A DNA stretch of 64,000 nt from Blastomyces gilchristii SLH14081 (taxonomy: Eukaryota; Ascomycota; Eurotiomycetes; Onygenales; Ajellomycetaceae): NCBI RefSeq assembly GCF_000003855.2, contig NW_003101680.1:3904074-3968073 (forward strand), read 5' to 3'. A program made the position numbers and the translations under genes. This document shows positions 50,701-63,032 of the stretch, piece by piece; position 1 is the stretch's first letter; the number at the start of each line of letters is the position of its first letter. The notes under the pieces were generated by a model. That model saw only the letters and a program-made list of their open reading frames with translations. It had not been told where the DNA came from and did not search any database.

Positions 50701-53390
50701 TGTAGTGAGTAGTGACTGTATACATCTCATTCTGGAGAAATTGAATATTATAGCAAATTGACTGTGGCTGAGAAATATACATTATATATAACAGTTTCTT
50801 GAGTTGATCTCATACTACTGCAGATTCATCAAGGATTTCACATGAATATCTGCATTACTCTCAGATCTCTTAAGAGAAATAGATGCAAATCTGTGAAAGA
50901 AGAAGTTTTATTCAATTATCTGAAATACTGCATGCAAAGAGGCTTTTCTCATACTGAGAGAATATATAATAACATTCTCAGTGCTTATTCAATCAGATTG
51001 TGATAAATCTTTTTATATTGAGATCAATGCATCTGAATAAGCTATCAGAGATACTCTTCTACAGATGAGTAAGAATAGCAAGCTGCACTCAGTGATATAC
51101 AATGATAGAAAACTATCAGATGCTGAGCTCAATTACTCAGTGTATAAAAAGAAATTGCTAGTAATCAAGCACATGCTGATGTTATGAGATAGATATATTA
51201 ATAACAGGCATATAACAACAGTGATCACAGATCATGAAAGCCTCATCTATCTACAATCAATGATAAAATCTTTCAAACACTTAGCACATTAAATCTCAGA
51301 GTTTCAAGTGTACAATCTTCATATCAAATACTGAAAAGAATCAGATACTGTAGTACCTGATATAATCAGTTACAGACCTGATTTCATGAATGAGAATTCT
51401 ATAAACCAGGCATAAGAAATGTTCATGTTAAACACACTAAGAGAATGCAAGAAATCAGAATAAGTGAATACTATGATCTCTTACTTAAAGAATGACAAGA
51501 TGTCAGATAATAAGTGTCTTATAAAAGTAGTAGAAGAGATGCTTCTGAACTTCAAGCTGAGAAAATTGAAAAATGATATTATGTTTTATCATAATCTAGA
51601 ATATGTAGAAGCTCTCTATCTAGAATCTTCATTTCAACATAACTTGATAACTCATATGTACAAGGAATTCAGTCACTTAGAAAGCTCTGAACTCATGAGT
51701 GTACTTGAATCAAGAGTATACTGATCAAGCATGACTGAGAACATTCAGATGTACACTCACAAGTGCATAAATTATCAGGTTGTGAAAGAATCTAAGAAAG
51801 GATTAGAATGTGAGAAAGCACAATATCAGATGAAGTGTATGATACAACTGTTCAAACAATGAGAGATGAACCTCATAGACATATTACTGTGAATGTCAAA
51901 TGGAAATTGATGAATAATCACTGCTATTGATTACACTACTGACTGGCCAGTCATGAAAGCAGTTTCAGAGGTGACAGAGAAGATGATGATGAAGTTCCTA
52001 TATAATGAGATCTATGTCAACTATGAAATATCACACAAGATTCTAACTGATAACAGTGTGAATCTCATAGAAGAAGTAGTGAGGCATTTCATAAGCCAGT
52101 TACAGACAAGACATTGTAGAACAATGCTATATCATCTGTGAATAAATGAGAAGATAGAACACTTGAATGAAATCTTGAACAACATGCTGACAAAATATCT
52201 AGTGAGCAAGCCTATGAGACTATGAAATGAATATCTCAGGCAGGCACTACTGGTCACGCGGATTCAATAGCATGCAGTCTTCAAGTGTTCATCATTCTAT
52301 CTGTTGTATGAATTGCATCCACGCATTCCAGAGAATGCTTTGAAAAAGGTGAGAGAGAGAACAGCAGTTGTGAATATAACAGTCACAGATACAGCAGAAA
52401 CAGCAGTTACAGACACAGCAGTAGCAGTTGCAGACACAGCAGTTATGAACACAGAATCAAGATTGAAAGAGATCAGCCACACACATGTAAAAGCTAACAA
52501 GTTACTTCTGAACTGAGCAATTCAATTGAAAAGAATATGAGACTCACTAGTTAAGAAATCAAATCTCAAGATAGAAACATGAGTTCTCATACACAATGAG
52601 AGTTCTGAGAAGTTTCAACCTAGATGATTTGAGTCATATAAAATACTCAAATCACATTCTCTGAGAATGTATGTATTGAAAGAATCAGAGAGACAGATAT
52701 TATACAACTTAATCAATGATTCATGACTTATAAAAGCAAAGATACAAGACCTGAGCAGATTATAGTTATTTACAGCACTATCATCAGCATTGAAAAAGAA
52801 GAGACTTATAATTAAAAAGTCTCATGAAGTAAGAGAAATCATAGATACTTACAAATCAGATAATCTCACTTATTTCAATCTTTTCATGATTATAAGAAAA
52901 GAATGAGAAGAAATGAAGAAATCAGATGAACATCATACTTCAATAAGTAATGAGACTGTAGCTGATTGTATAATAACACACTGCAGATAGCAGATGCAAC
53001 ACAGTAAAGAGTGATCTCAAAGCAGCAGACTTACACATGAGTCAGATTACAGAAGAAAAAGAAATTCAGAGTTGAATTCAACTGTTTATATCAGTTCAAT
53101 TACAGAGATTACAGAGAATAAACTATCTGAAACATCTGCAGACACATAAGACTAAGTCATCTCAATTCCTGAAGATACTCAGAGATCAGATAAGATTAGT
53201 TTCAATAGACTGTTCACTGTAGTGATCTGAGCAGGTGAAGAGAGACAGTATAATGCATGAGACAGAATCACAAAAGATGAAAGCTGCTGAATCTAGTCAC
53301 TGAACACTGTACTATATAGAGATCATGTAAGAGTAGTGACTAGCAGATAAAGAGAAAAGTGTAAGAAAAGAAAAGAAATAATAAATTAAT
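47770..53390 (+). pseudogene. LTR2 gag-pol remnant
   Basis: A zinc knuckle at 49185-49226 keeps C, C and H but the last Cys is Tyr and an internal codon is TAA. A protease strand reads LADTEAS near 49505. RT: conserved CINYQALNTLTIKNEYSL near 50245-50310 and YLNNILVF at 50552-50575, replacing the catalytic YLDD. RNase H follows to about 51400. The integrase HHCC region is near 51640-51780. Integrase core: AIDYTTDW near 51925, LTDNS near 52035 and the NEILNNML Glu helix near 52165. A charged C-terminal region runs to about 53390. Multiple TGA stops sit at expected Trp sites. Confidence 0.87.
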
Positions 53391-53563
53391 TATCAACTGT
53401 AAGAGTCAGCTGTAAAAGATAAATATTATTATACATATCTCATTCATTTTCATACATCACACATTTAATCTATTTTCAACATCACATCATCTGAAAAACA
53501 TCAAAAATAAAGAAAATCTCAAAACTCAAGATCTGCAAGAGATTCAAGAGCTGCAAGCTGCTC

Positions 53564-55422
53564 TTATAATAACACTGTACATATCTCTGATTTCTCTATC
53601 ACTCTGTATACAACATTAATGTCATTTATCACAAGATTGACTGAAATGTTAATATAGAAATGCACATGTGTACACATAGAGAAATTGAAGAAGAGTGCAG
53701 AATCTGCAGGATCAGAAGCCAGAACAGAGAGAATAGAGATGAAAGAAATAGAAGAAGAAGAAGATACAGAATCAGACAAATGATGACAGAAGTCACTCAG
53801 AGCTGAATACTTATAACTCAGTGTGTGCATAATCTTCTCTACAGAAGAGGAAGAGAAAGTAATAAGAGAAGCTTGAAAGTAAGAGAAGATAGTCTCAACA
53901 GCATTATCATTTTTGATTAAAATGATCTCTGACACTGAAGCAATTAAGAACTATTATTAGCATATAAAACTGTAAAAGCAGGGATAACAACTACTGAATA
54001 AATACTCACTGATCTTAGAATTGTACATGTAATTACAACACACATGAGACTTTTCAGAGAGAGAGAGAGAAATATGAGGAAATACAGAAAGTAGAACACA
54101 GTGTGTGAACAGCTCATTTTCATGATAATATCTCAGACAAGATGTATGAGCCTCACACTCATGAGTGTAAAAGAGTACAATATCTGTATTTCTGTTCTTA
54201 AAAACACAGATATCTTTGACCTGCACTATGAAGTTGAATAACAGATATCAGAGAATAGACTGATATGAATCTATTATTCTGAAGAAATTCATCAGAGTAA
54301 ATGTCTCTATAATGTTAAACTTTATAATTATGAAAAGCTTCTTGATATCTGTGAATATCATAACTTTGTACACAGTAAAACTCATAATAATTTTTTCTAA
54401 GAATAGAAAAATCAGCATTAGAAAGAAAAGATGAAAAAGAAAAAGACTTATAATCTCAACACTGTTGAAGAGAGAGATGATTTTCTGATATAAATAAATG
54501 ATTACTTTATCATGAATATTTAAAATAAATGTAATAATCAGTGTCTGTAACTGAGCTTCAGATAGTTATATTATACATAGTCTTCATATAATAAATTATT
54601 CTGAGAGTTGATAAGAAGAGCAGAAGTGTACACACTGAGAGAGATAATTCATTAAGTCTATACAACATCTTCTTGAAATGAGAAGAGCTGATAATGAAAG
54701 CAGAGACAGTAAAACCAGAAGCAGTGAAAGTAAAGGTTGCAGGAACAGAGATAGCAGGAGCGGGAGAATCAGACACAGAGATAAGTATAGAAGATTGAGA
54801 GAGAGCAGCAGGAGAAGAAGCAGCAGAAGAGATAAGAGAAGATATGAGAGACTCAGTCATACATGACACAGACAATTTCTTCATTATTATGTTCTTCAAG
54901 TTCTTAAGCAATGATTTAATACTGAGTTCACTATCATTAATGAATGCAGATCTGTCAACATATGAAGATTCTATATAAATAAAAACAACATATCAGCATC
55001 TGCATTCATGCAAAATCATGCTAGAAAACACAATCAGAAACCCGCTGAGAAGAAAACAGTCAAGAACATATAAGAAGATAAAGAAGATATGTCATTCATA
55101 ATAGTATGTTCTGACAATTGTTAGAAGATAAATAAGTTCTGATCATATTTTATAACACATTACACTTACTGCTAATAAACTGCTCAGTATGAGTATTACA
55201 AGAATGCTTGTTATAAAAACAGAGAGTCATTATCAGAAATGTATATAATGTAATAGATGAACAGATGAAAAGAATTAAACAGAAGAAGGAGTAGAAATCT
55301 TGAATGAGATAATGATGTTTGATAATGACAATGATGAAGATGATGATTGAAGAATGAGAAAAGTTAGTGAATGAGTGATATAATATAGTGAAAGTTTCTT
55401 TGTGAGAGTGTATGCAGGACAC
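53564..55422 (-). other. Antisense open-frame cluster in LTR2
   Basis: Four minus-strand frames lie in a row between pol and the 3' LTR: 55422-55150 (90 codons), 54911-54558 (117), 54226-53957 (89) and 53935-53564 (123). The plus strand here has no long frame. They are Ser-rich and one contains a Cys/His cluster (HECEAHTSC...H...HC). No family is recognised and no splicing was proved. They may be exons of one decayed antisense gene or chance frames in low-G sequence. Confidence 0.4.
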
Positions 55423-55537
55423 TAGCCGAATCAGGAATAGATCACATAATCATGAAATGCTAGTGCCAAGCTAATTCACATGAAGCTAGAATGTACAACA
55501 TGGTCACATGAGCGTGACTGAATCTGGTGAGAGAGAA

Positions 55538-55717
55538 TGTGATTTGAAAGAATGTATGACTGTTGAATAATAACACAGTCACTTCCGAACTACTAGTGTA
55601 TGAATGTAAAGAGGGGTCATAGCGGCCACTAATTAATTTAGCATATGATATTACAATATATAAGAAGCCGGCGTACGCCTGTAATCGTACGCTGGCTTAA
55701 GCAACCTTTGAATCACA
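55538..55717 (+). repeat. 3' LTR of LTR2 (180 bp)
   Basis: Same length as the 5' LTR and bounded by the purine tract and target duplication ATCA. Confidence 0.95.
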
Positions 55718-56018
55718 ATCAGAAGTAATACTTTTAGATAATATAATAACTATAAAGTTTAATTCTGATCTCAGATATAGTTACACAGTCAGTCTAGATT
55801 ATATAACTATGTCTGAGATCAGAATCAAACTTTACAGTTATTATATTATTTAAAAGCATTACTTCTGATTATAATTTATATTTATTATATTAATTTCAAA
55901 TCATATTATTTCAAATATTAAAGATTTCAGATTCACTTTTCAAATAAAAATCTAGTTCTGAATAAAGAATATATTTGAATTCTTAGTCACATTTTCATTC
56001 TGATTTCATTATTAAGAA

Positions 56019-56351
56019 TGTGGCGGGCTGCGCCTGATCAATTATATAGACTATTTCATTACACTTCATAGATTCTTTCATTTCCGATCGCTGATTCTCA
56101 GCCGCTATGAACGCGTGTAACATATGCTCCGATTCTCAGTCATTCTCAATCACTGATTCTCAGTCACTATGAACACGCATATATTCTTCCACTCTGAAGC
56201 TCCATCATATACATCATCATATACATGTATAAATATTCATCTCAATTGCTGATTCTCACACTTTCTCTTTCTTTTCTTCTTTAATGTTTTTATCTTTGTT
56301 ATATAAGATCTATCAATATTATACTGATCTATTCAGTATAGACCTCTTACA
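56019..56351 (+). repeat. 5' LTR of LTR3 (333 bp)
   Basis: Contains repeated GATTCTCAG(C/T) words and a TATATAAG box near 56300; matches 61398-61733. Confidence 0.95.
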
Positions 56352-56439
56352 CTATAAAAACATTCTTTGTCTTCTTATTAGAAACAATTATTCATCAAGA
56401 GATATCTGAACACATAACAATGTATAAGAAATAGAGAAA

Positions 56440-59400
56440 CAGTTAAACAGTTAAGTGAACACTGAGTTCTCAGATAGAAGCTGGCTCATCAGTTGCTCTG
56501 ATCTTATAATAAGATCTTACAAAGAGAATAAGATCTTATAGAAGAATATCAGTGAAAGACTCAAGAGTTCTGATACTCAGATGTATAAGAATATGATTAT
56601 ACTTCTTCAGATTTCACAGATATCATATATCTGATAATTGATATAATCATGTCTAACAATAATATAGAACTCTCAAATATGAGTATAGATATAATACTAC
56701 AGTGACTCTAAGCAATGTTAAAATTACAATAACAATAAATAGCTGATATACATGCAACTCAATAACTTCAATATGAAGAGATTCAATAATTAATTCATGC
56801 AATTTCAACATCTATAGAATTGAATACAAAAGCACTGAAAGAATACTTAGATGCTTCTATATATTTCAATACTTCTGATCTCACTCTCTACTCATCATAA
56901 AGAATGAAAATGCTTATGAAACTGAGTGTAGATGAAGATTTCATCAGTTCATTAATCAATCAAGATTGATATATCAATGAATAATTGAAAGATTACATAA
57001 AACAGAAGTTTTATTCATGAATGAAAGCATGTGTATCAGCATTGTAAACATCTGATAATATTATAAGACATCTTGATATTCTGTTCTGAGACACTGTTAT
57101 ACAACAGAAAGTATTAGATTGATTACAGAGTATCTGATAGAGAAACACTTCTCTTATAATATTTATTTCTGACTTCAACATTAAGATTCTAGAAGCAGAT
57201 GATCAATCTTGAAAGAATTAAATAAAGATTAGCATGCTCAAGAAGATATTGACTTTCAAACTCTTACAGACTCTTATAAGTGTAGATGAAGATTAGACTT
57301 ATGAAGACTTCTGCACACAGCTTCAGACATTGAATGATTATCTTATCAAGCTTAAGAGTATACAGAACAGTGATAGAAGACATTACATCTCAGTCACTTA
57401 TACACTCACACTGAAGAACAATGATACAGAGATCATGAACTGAATAGATTTAAATGTCTATATATAAGCAAGAGTTTCTGTCATTTAAACAGGCTTTTAA
57501 GTCTCTGAGATCACTTTCAAAGAAGTCACTGATCAATATTAATGTGAAGTATACATCAACTATAATCAATCAGAACATATTGCTTTTAACTGCTAATCAA
57601 TCTATGTATCTTCACACTTGAGAGAAAGATCAGTGCCTGTTCATGTCAATCATATTACATTAGAGAAAGATTCAGAGAATAACTATGAAAATGTCTCAGT
57701 AAAACAGAGAAAAGATTAGCTTCTGTTCAAATTTGTAAACAGAAGCTTGAAGAGATCAGATAATAATAATTTAAAGAGAAGATGATAATAAATACAATTC
57801 TTATATCTACTGTGATTGATAACATGTATAATATAAAAGCCATGATAGACAGTAGTCTATGTTACTATACAATGATAAAATCTTCAGTTGTAAGATGTTA
57901 TAATCTTCAGTGTATTTCTTTATCAAAACTCTGACTTCTTACAGAATTTGATGATCTGAAAGATGTTTGTATCTGTTATATAGTGAAACTAAACATAGAT
58001 GTGAGAGAACATTAACATGAAGATGTCTATACATATGAAGTTAATAATCTCAATTATAATCTTATATTAGAACTTGTCTGACTATCTAAACAAGATATCT
58101 TGCTGAATACTTGAAACAGAAGCTTGATATTCTCTAATAATGATAGAATTTATGAAGATGATATTCATAAGACTATGAATCTTACATAGATCTCTGTCAA
58201 CACTTATAAAATACTTTGAAAAAGAAGTCATTATTAAAATCACTGACAGAGTCATTAATAAGTTCACTAATAGCAGAATTATATATTAATCTATTTCATC
58301 AGTCTGATTAATATTAAAAAGACTCTAGAAAAGTTATTCTATATTATAATAACAGATTCTCATACAAAACTCTCTTAATAATATCATGAATATCTAGATG
58401 TCTTCTGATAAGATAATATTACAAATATATCTCTCTTACAAGATTCTGAAGTGAATCACAGTATTAACTTAGAGAAAAAGAATAATAAGAATCTTAAACT
58501 GTTATGAGACTCTCTTTATAATATGTTCTGAGATGAACTTCTTCTTCTTCAAAAGACACTCAATGATCTGTTGAATAAAGAATTCATACACATTAGTAAC
58601 TCTTTCACCACAGTCTCTATTCTCTTTGCAAAGAAATCAGATGAAGAACTTCAATTCTGTGTGAACTATCAAGATCTGAACAGATTAATAAAGAAAGATT
58701 AATATTTCTTATCTCTTATCAATGAAATTCTAGCACAGATCAGATGAGCTCAATGATTTACAAAGCTAGATGTTATCACTGCATTTTATAAGATTTATAT
58801 TACTGAAGAAGATGAATAACTTACAGCATTTCAAACATATTATGACCTCTTTGAATGAATAGTTACATTCTTTGAGCTGACTAACACTCTCAGTATATTT
58901 CAGAAGTATATCAACTGAGTGCTTCAAGATTTTCTTGATAAGTTTGTATCTACTTATCTAGATGACATTCTCATCTTCATCAATGAATTCAGAAAAGAAT
59001 ATTAAGAATATATATGAAAGATATTACAATGACTATAAGAAGCAGAACTACTGATAGATATTGATAAGTGTGATTTTAAAGTCAAGAGTATCAAGTATCT
59101 GAGTTTTATTATAGAAGCTGGTAAGAAGATTTGAATGAATTCTGAGAAAGTCTCTGTCATTCTTGAATGAGAAGCTTTATATACTGTGAAAGATATATAA
59201 AGCTTCATCAGATTTACTAACTTCTATCAGTGATTTATATAAAACTTCTCAGATATCATGAGATCACTTACAGACCTTACTAAGAAAGACTCAGTATTTC
59301 AATAATCAGCAGATACTGAAGCTGTATTTATACAGATAAAGAAGATATTCATTAATACTTCTCTGCTGATAATATTTGATTCTGATCATAAGATAGTTAT

Positions 59401-61290
59401 TGAAGCTGATTTCTCTGACTATGTAATAGAAGAAGTAATATTGTAATATAATGATGAAGATATTCTATAATCATGTGTCTTCATTTTTAAGAAACTGAGT
59501 CCTGCTGAATGCAATTATGAGATCTATAATAAGAAACTTCTTACAATTATACACTGTTTAGAAGAATGAGACTCTGAACTTTAAAGTATCTCTGAATTTG
59601 AGATAGTCATAGATTATAAGAATCTTAAATACTTTATAACTACTCATAAACTTACTGAATAACAGATGTGATGATCTGAGTTCTTAAGCTGCTTTCATTT
59701 TATAATACACTATCATTCTGACAGTCAGAACTCAATGACAGATACTCTCTCACAATGAGAGCAGAATATATCATTCAATGTAACAGATACTCACTGAATG
59801 AATCAAGAGCACTGACTCTTAAATTCAAAGATACTAGTTAATCAAGATGAAACAGCTCACAGTACTATACATACTTCTTTGATTAAAACTATTACTGATA
59901 TCTTAACTTCTTCTGAATCTATATTAGATGAGTTATAGCATATGACAGCTTAAACTGATAAACTTCTTCAAGTACTTACTGAAGTAGTATAATAAGAAGC
60001 ACTCTGATTTCTTTCAGAATTATGTGTAAGAACTGACATCTCAGAATATTCAATTAATAATAATAACACTCTATAATTCTGTGAATAATACTGAGTCTCT
60101 CACTTTGAACTCTTACACATCTGAATAATGTAAGAGATGTATGATTTATATATAACTGATTATTCAGACTGTAAATAACTGTATAGAATGATCTTCTGAG
60201 AGTTCTATTAATCTGAGATATTAAACAGTATCAGACACTTTATCTGAAACTGTAATCACTATTCTTCTATTATCTTATGAAAGAACTGTAGAAAAGATCT
60301 ACTGAAATCACTTAATATTTCTAATAGAATCTGATAAGATATAGTGATTAACTTCACTATCAATCTATTTATGAGTAAGAATTGTAGAACATTCTGAGTA
60401 TCATGGATTCAGCAAAGATATAATATTGAAATCTTGTAATAAGATAAATATTGAATAAGTTGCTGAAGCTTTTCTACAGAGCTCATTTTATCAGATACAT
60501 AAATTACTGAGATTCATAGTATCAAATCAGAGTCATTAATTTGTAAGTACTCTCTGAACTAGAATCTGTCAAGTTCTCAAGATTATATACTGTCTGTTAA
60601 CTATCTATCATCTCAAGATCAATGATGCATCAGAATAAATAATTCAGACTGTAAAGAATTATCTTTATAAGTTCTGCAATTACTTATAAGATGATTGATA
60701 TGATCTTCTTCTATATACAGAGATTACTATTAACAGTCAAGATATCATTTCAACAGATATAAGCCTGTTCTTTCTTACACACAGATATTACATGAAAGTG
60801 TTGAATCTTCTAGAGATTATACAGTTCATATCAAACCTCTGCAGTTCAATTCAGATCACTGATAATATAGTAATAAAGCTCTGAGATATCTGTGATTGAG
60901 TAGAGATCTTCATAGTAACTGTGAAATAAGATTAAGAGAATCAAATCAATATTCACTGAGATCTCACTGAACAATATAAGATAGAAGATCTGATATGATT
61001 GAATCTTAAGAATATATGAACTACATATTTATCTCATACACTAGATTATTATTATATCAGATATAAAGTGATAGAAGTTCTAGATAGTTATAACTACTGT
61101 CTTGACACATTATCAGAGATTTATAATGTATTTCATACAAGCTTGCTCTGCTGCACTATCACTGATCTGTTCTCTTCTCAGCTGACTTCTAACTGACAGT
61201 CATCAGACATTATAGAAGAAGATAATGAGCTTGAGTGAGAGATTGAGAATATTCTCAATGAGAGACTTTATAATTATGACTAGTAATATT
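56440..61290 (+). pseudogene. LTR3 gag-pol remnant with integrase and chromodomain-like tail
   Basis: Gag zinc knuckle at 57552-57593 keeps H and the last Cys, while the first two Cys are Tyr. A protease-like AMIDSS lies near 57840. RT: FCVNYQDLNRLIKKD near 58650-58700 and an intact YLDDILIF at 58955-58978. RNase H then FEIVIDYKNLKYF near 59595-59635. Integrase follows: zinc-binding RHF...NCNHYSS near 60230-60260, an INFT strand near 60350, a QFVS-like strand near 60540 and a late YNVFHTSLL motif near 61120. The end at about 61240-61330 has a chromodomain-like pattern. Stops are largely TGA and TAA. Confidence 0.87.
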
Positions 61291-61397
61291 TCATGAAATA
61301 AGTCAGTTATAATCAACTGACCTGAACTCTGAGTTCTGTGTTATTCAAAACAGCAGTTCTTGACTGATGAGAACTGCTTCTGAAAGAGAGAGACTAA

Positions 61398-61733
61398 TGT
61401 GACAGGCTGCGCCTGGATCAATTATATAGACTATTTCATTACACTTTCATAAATTCTTTCATTTCTGATCACTGATTCTCAGCTGCTATAAACATATATA
61501 ATATATACTCTGATTCTCAGCTATTTCTGATCACTGATTCTCAGTCACTACAAACATATGTATATTCTTCCACTCCCGAAGCTTCACTGTGTACATCATC
61601 ACATACATGTATAAATATTCATCTCAATCACTGATTCTCACACTTTCTCTTTCTTTTCTTCTTTAACATTTTTATCTTTATTATATAAGATCTATCAATA
61701 TTATACTGATCTATTTAGCGTAGACCTCTTACA
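61398..61733 (+). repeat. 3' LTR of LTR3 (336 bp)
   Basis: Preceded by a purine run (GAAAGAGAGAGACTAA) and followed by target duplication AAGAA, then hAT C continues. Confidence 0.95.
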
Positions 61734-63032
61734 AAGAATGATATTAAATAAGATTATAAAATCACTTCTCACTTATATAATATCATAACATAGTACTCAT
61801 TTATTGAAAATTTAATAGAAAGTATTATTAAATATTATTACTTTTCTGAAGATAGATTATAATTCATATAATTTTAATTATAAAAAAAATATAAAATACA
61901 AAAAAAAAATAAAAAAAATAAAATAAAATAAAAATAAGAAAAAATCAGAATGAAAAAAAAAGAGAAAGAAAAAAAAAGAAAAGAAAAAGAAAAAAATAAA
62001 AAATAAAAATAAAAAAAAATCAAGATTACAGAGCTATAGTATCTCTAAAATATTTACTTTTCAGAGTCTTTATAATATTTATTATTAACTATGTATTTCT
62101 CACAGTAAGATTAATACAGCTGTGATAAGTTATTATCTTAATATTATCTGATAAATAATCAGTATATATCTGTATAAATGTGAATATTTAGAAAATATAT
62201 ACTTAAAAAGTATGATTAGAGTGAACTCTGCTATCACTTAAATAATATCAAGAGTAGAATACTGAAATCAATGATTTCTCTCATTGATTTCACAGATAAG
62301 ATATATAAAGATAATCTTAAGAAATATAAGATTTTCTGACTTCTAATAAAAACAGATCTTATGAAGAGACTCTATTTTCATAATATCAGAGACTGAGTAT
62401 TATTAAAAAGTATTACTTTTATACTATATATATATACTTACTGTGACAATTCACTCTCTGTATATATAACTGAGAATTATAGCTTTCTTATACTATACAG
62501 CTCTCTCTGAGATACTGATATCAGTTTATAATTCACACAGTCTTTCAGTTCAGTATATACTATGTGTATACAGCTCTGCTTACTGAGACTGTTTTAGTCA
62601 TTATAATCTTGTATAATACTTACTTTTCACAGACTATATTTCATTTAAGAGAGAGAAGAGAGAAGATATAACTATGATTTTATTAAGAAGAAATAAATAA
62701 TTAATAATATTAAACATAATTTAATTCTTCTATATTTAAAATTTAATTAGTCTATACTCTTTAATTTAAGAATTTCTAAGAGTGTTTTAATAGTTTTTAT
62801 ATCATCTTAAACTTAGTAATGAGTTGAAGAAGAAGAGAAAAGAGAGAAGAAAGAAATAAGAATAACTTATTTTTATAATATGAAAACAGAGAATTGCTGC
62901 AATTATTTACTCTAGTAATAAAGATCTGTTTTCTGCATGTATCTCTGATACAAATTATATAATAACTGTATATAAAGAATATCAATACTGTATGTATTAA
63001 ATGAAGATGATGTTACTATACAACACTATAAC

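Larger units (their letters stand above)
47425..55717 (+). mobile_element. LTR2: Ty3/gypsy element, complete but dead
   Basis: 8293 bp with 180-bp LTRs starting TGTGATT and ending AATCACA. The target duplication is ATCA (47421-47424 and 55718-55721). The same site without an insert is seen in copy A near 36025-36045. The internal order gag, protease, RT, RNase H, integrase fits Ty3/gypsy. A purine tract (GGTGAGAGAGAA) precedes the 3' LTR. About 2 kb between the pol end and the 3' LTR are non-pol sequence. It is less AT-rich than its host copy D, consistent with later arrival. Confidence 0.95.
41894..55796 (-). mobile_element. hAT copy D, complete ends, interrupted by LTR2
   Basis: Starts TAGACTGGCTGATGAG and ends CACAGTCAGTCTA. 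The target duplication is GATTATGT (41886-41893) versus GATTATAT (55797-55804), differing by one transition. Removing LTR2 leaves about 5.6 kb collinear with copy A, including the stretch lost in A's gap. The target was the terminal repeat of copy C. Confidence 0.9.
56019..61733 (+). mobile_element. LTR3: Ty3/gypsy chromovirus-like element, complete but dead
   Basis: 5715 bp, LTRs of 333 and 336 bp starting TGTG(G/A)C(G/A)GGCTGCGCC and ending CTCTTACA, target duplication AAGAA (56014-56018 and 61734-61738). The uninterrupted target can be read in copy B near 40545-40565 (AATGACATTAAATAAG context). Compact gag-pol occupies nearly the whole interior. Confidence 0.95.

Noticed and set aside
52304..52516. 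Threonine/alanine/valine repeat frame (DTAETAVTDTAV) as a separate gene
   Set aside because: It lies in frame with the degraded LTR2 integrase C-terminal region and is best read as part of pol.
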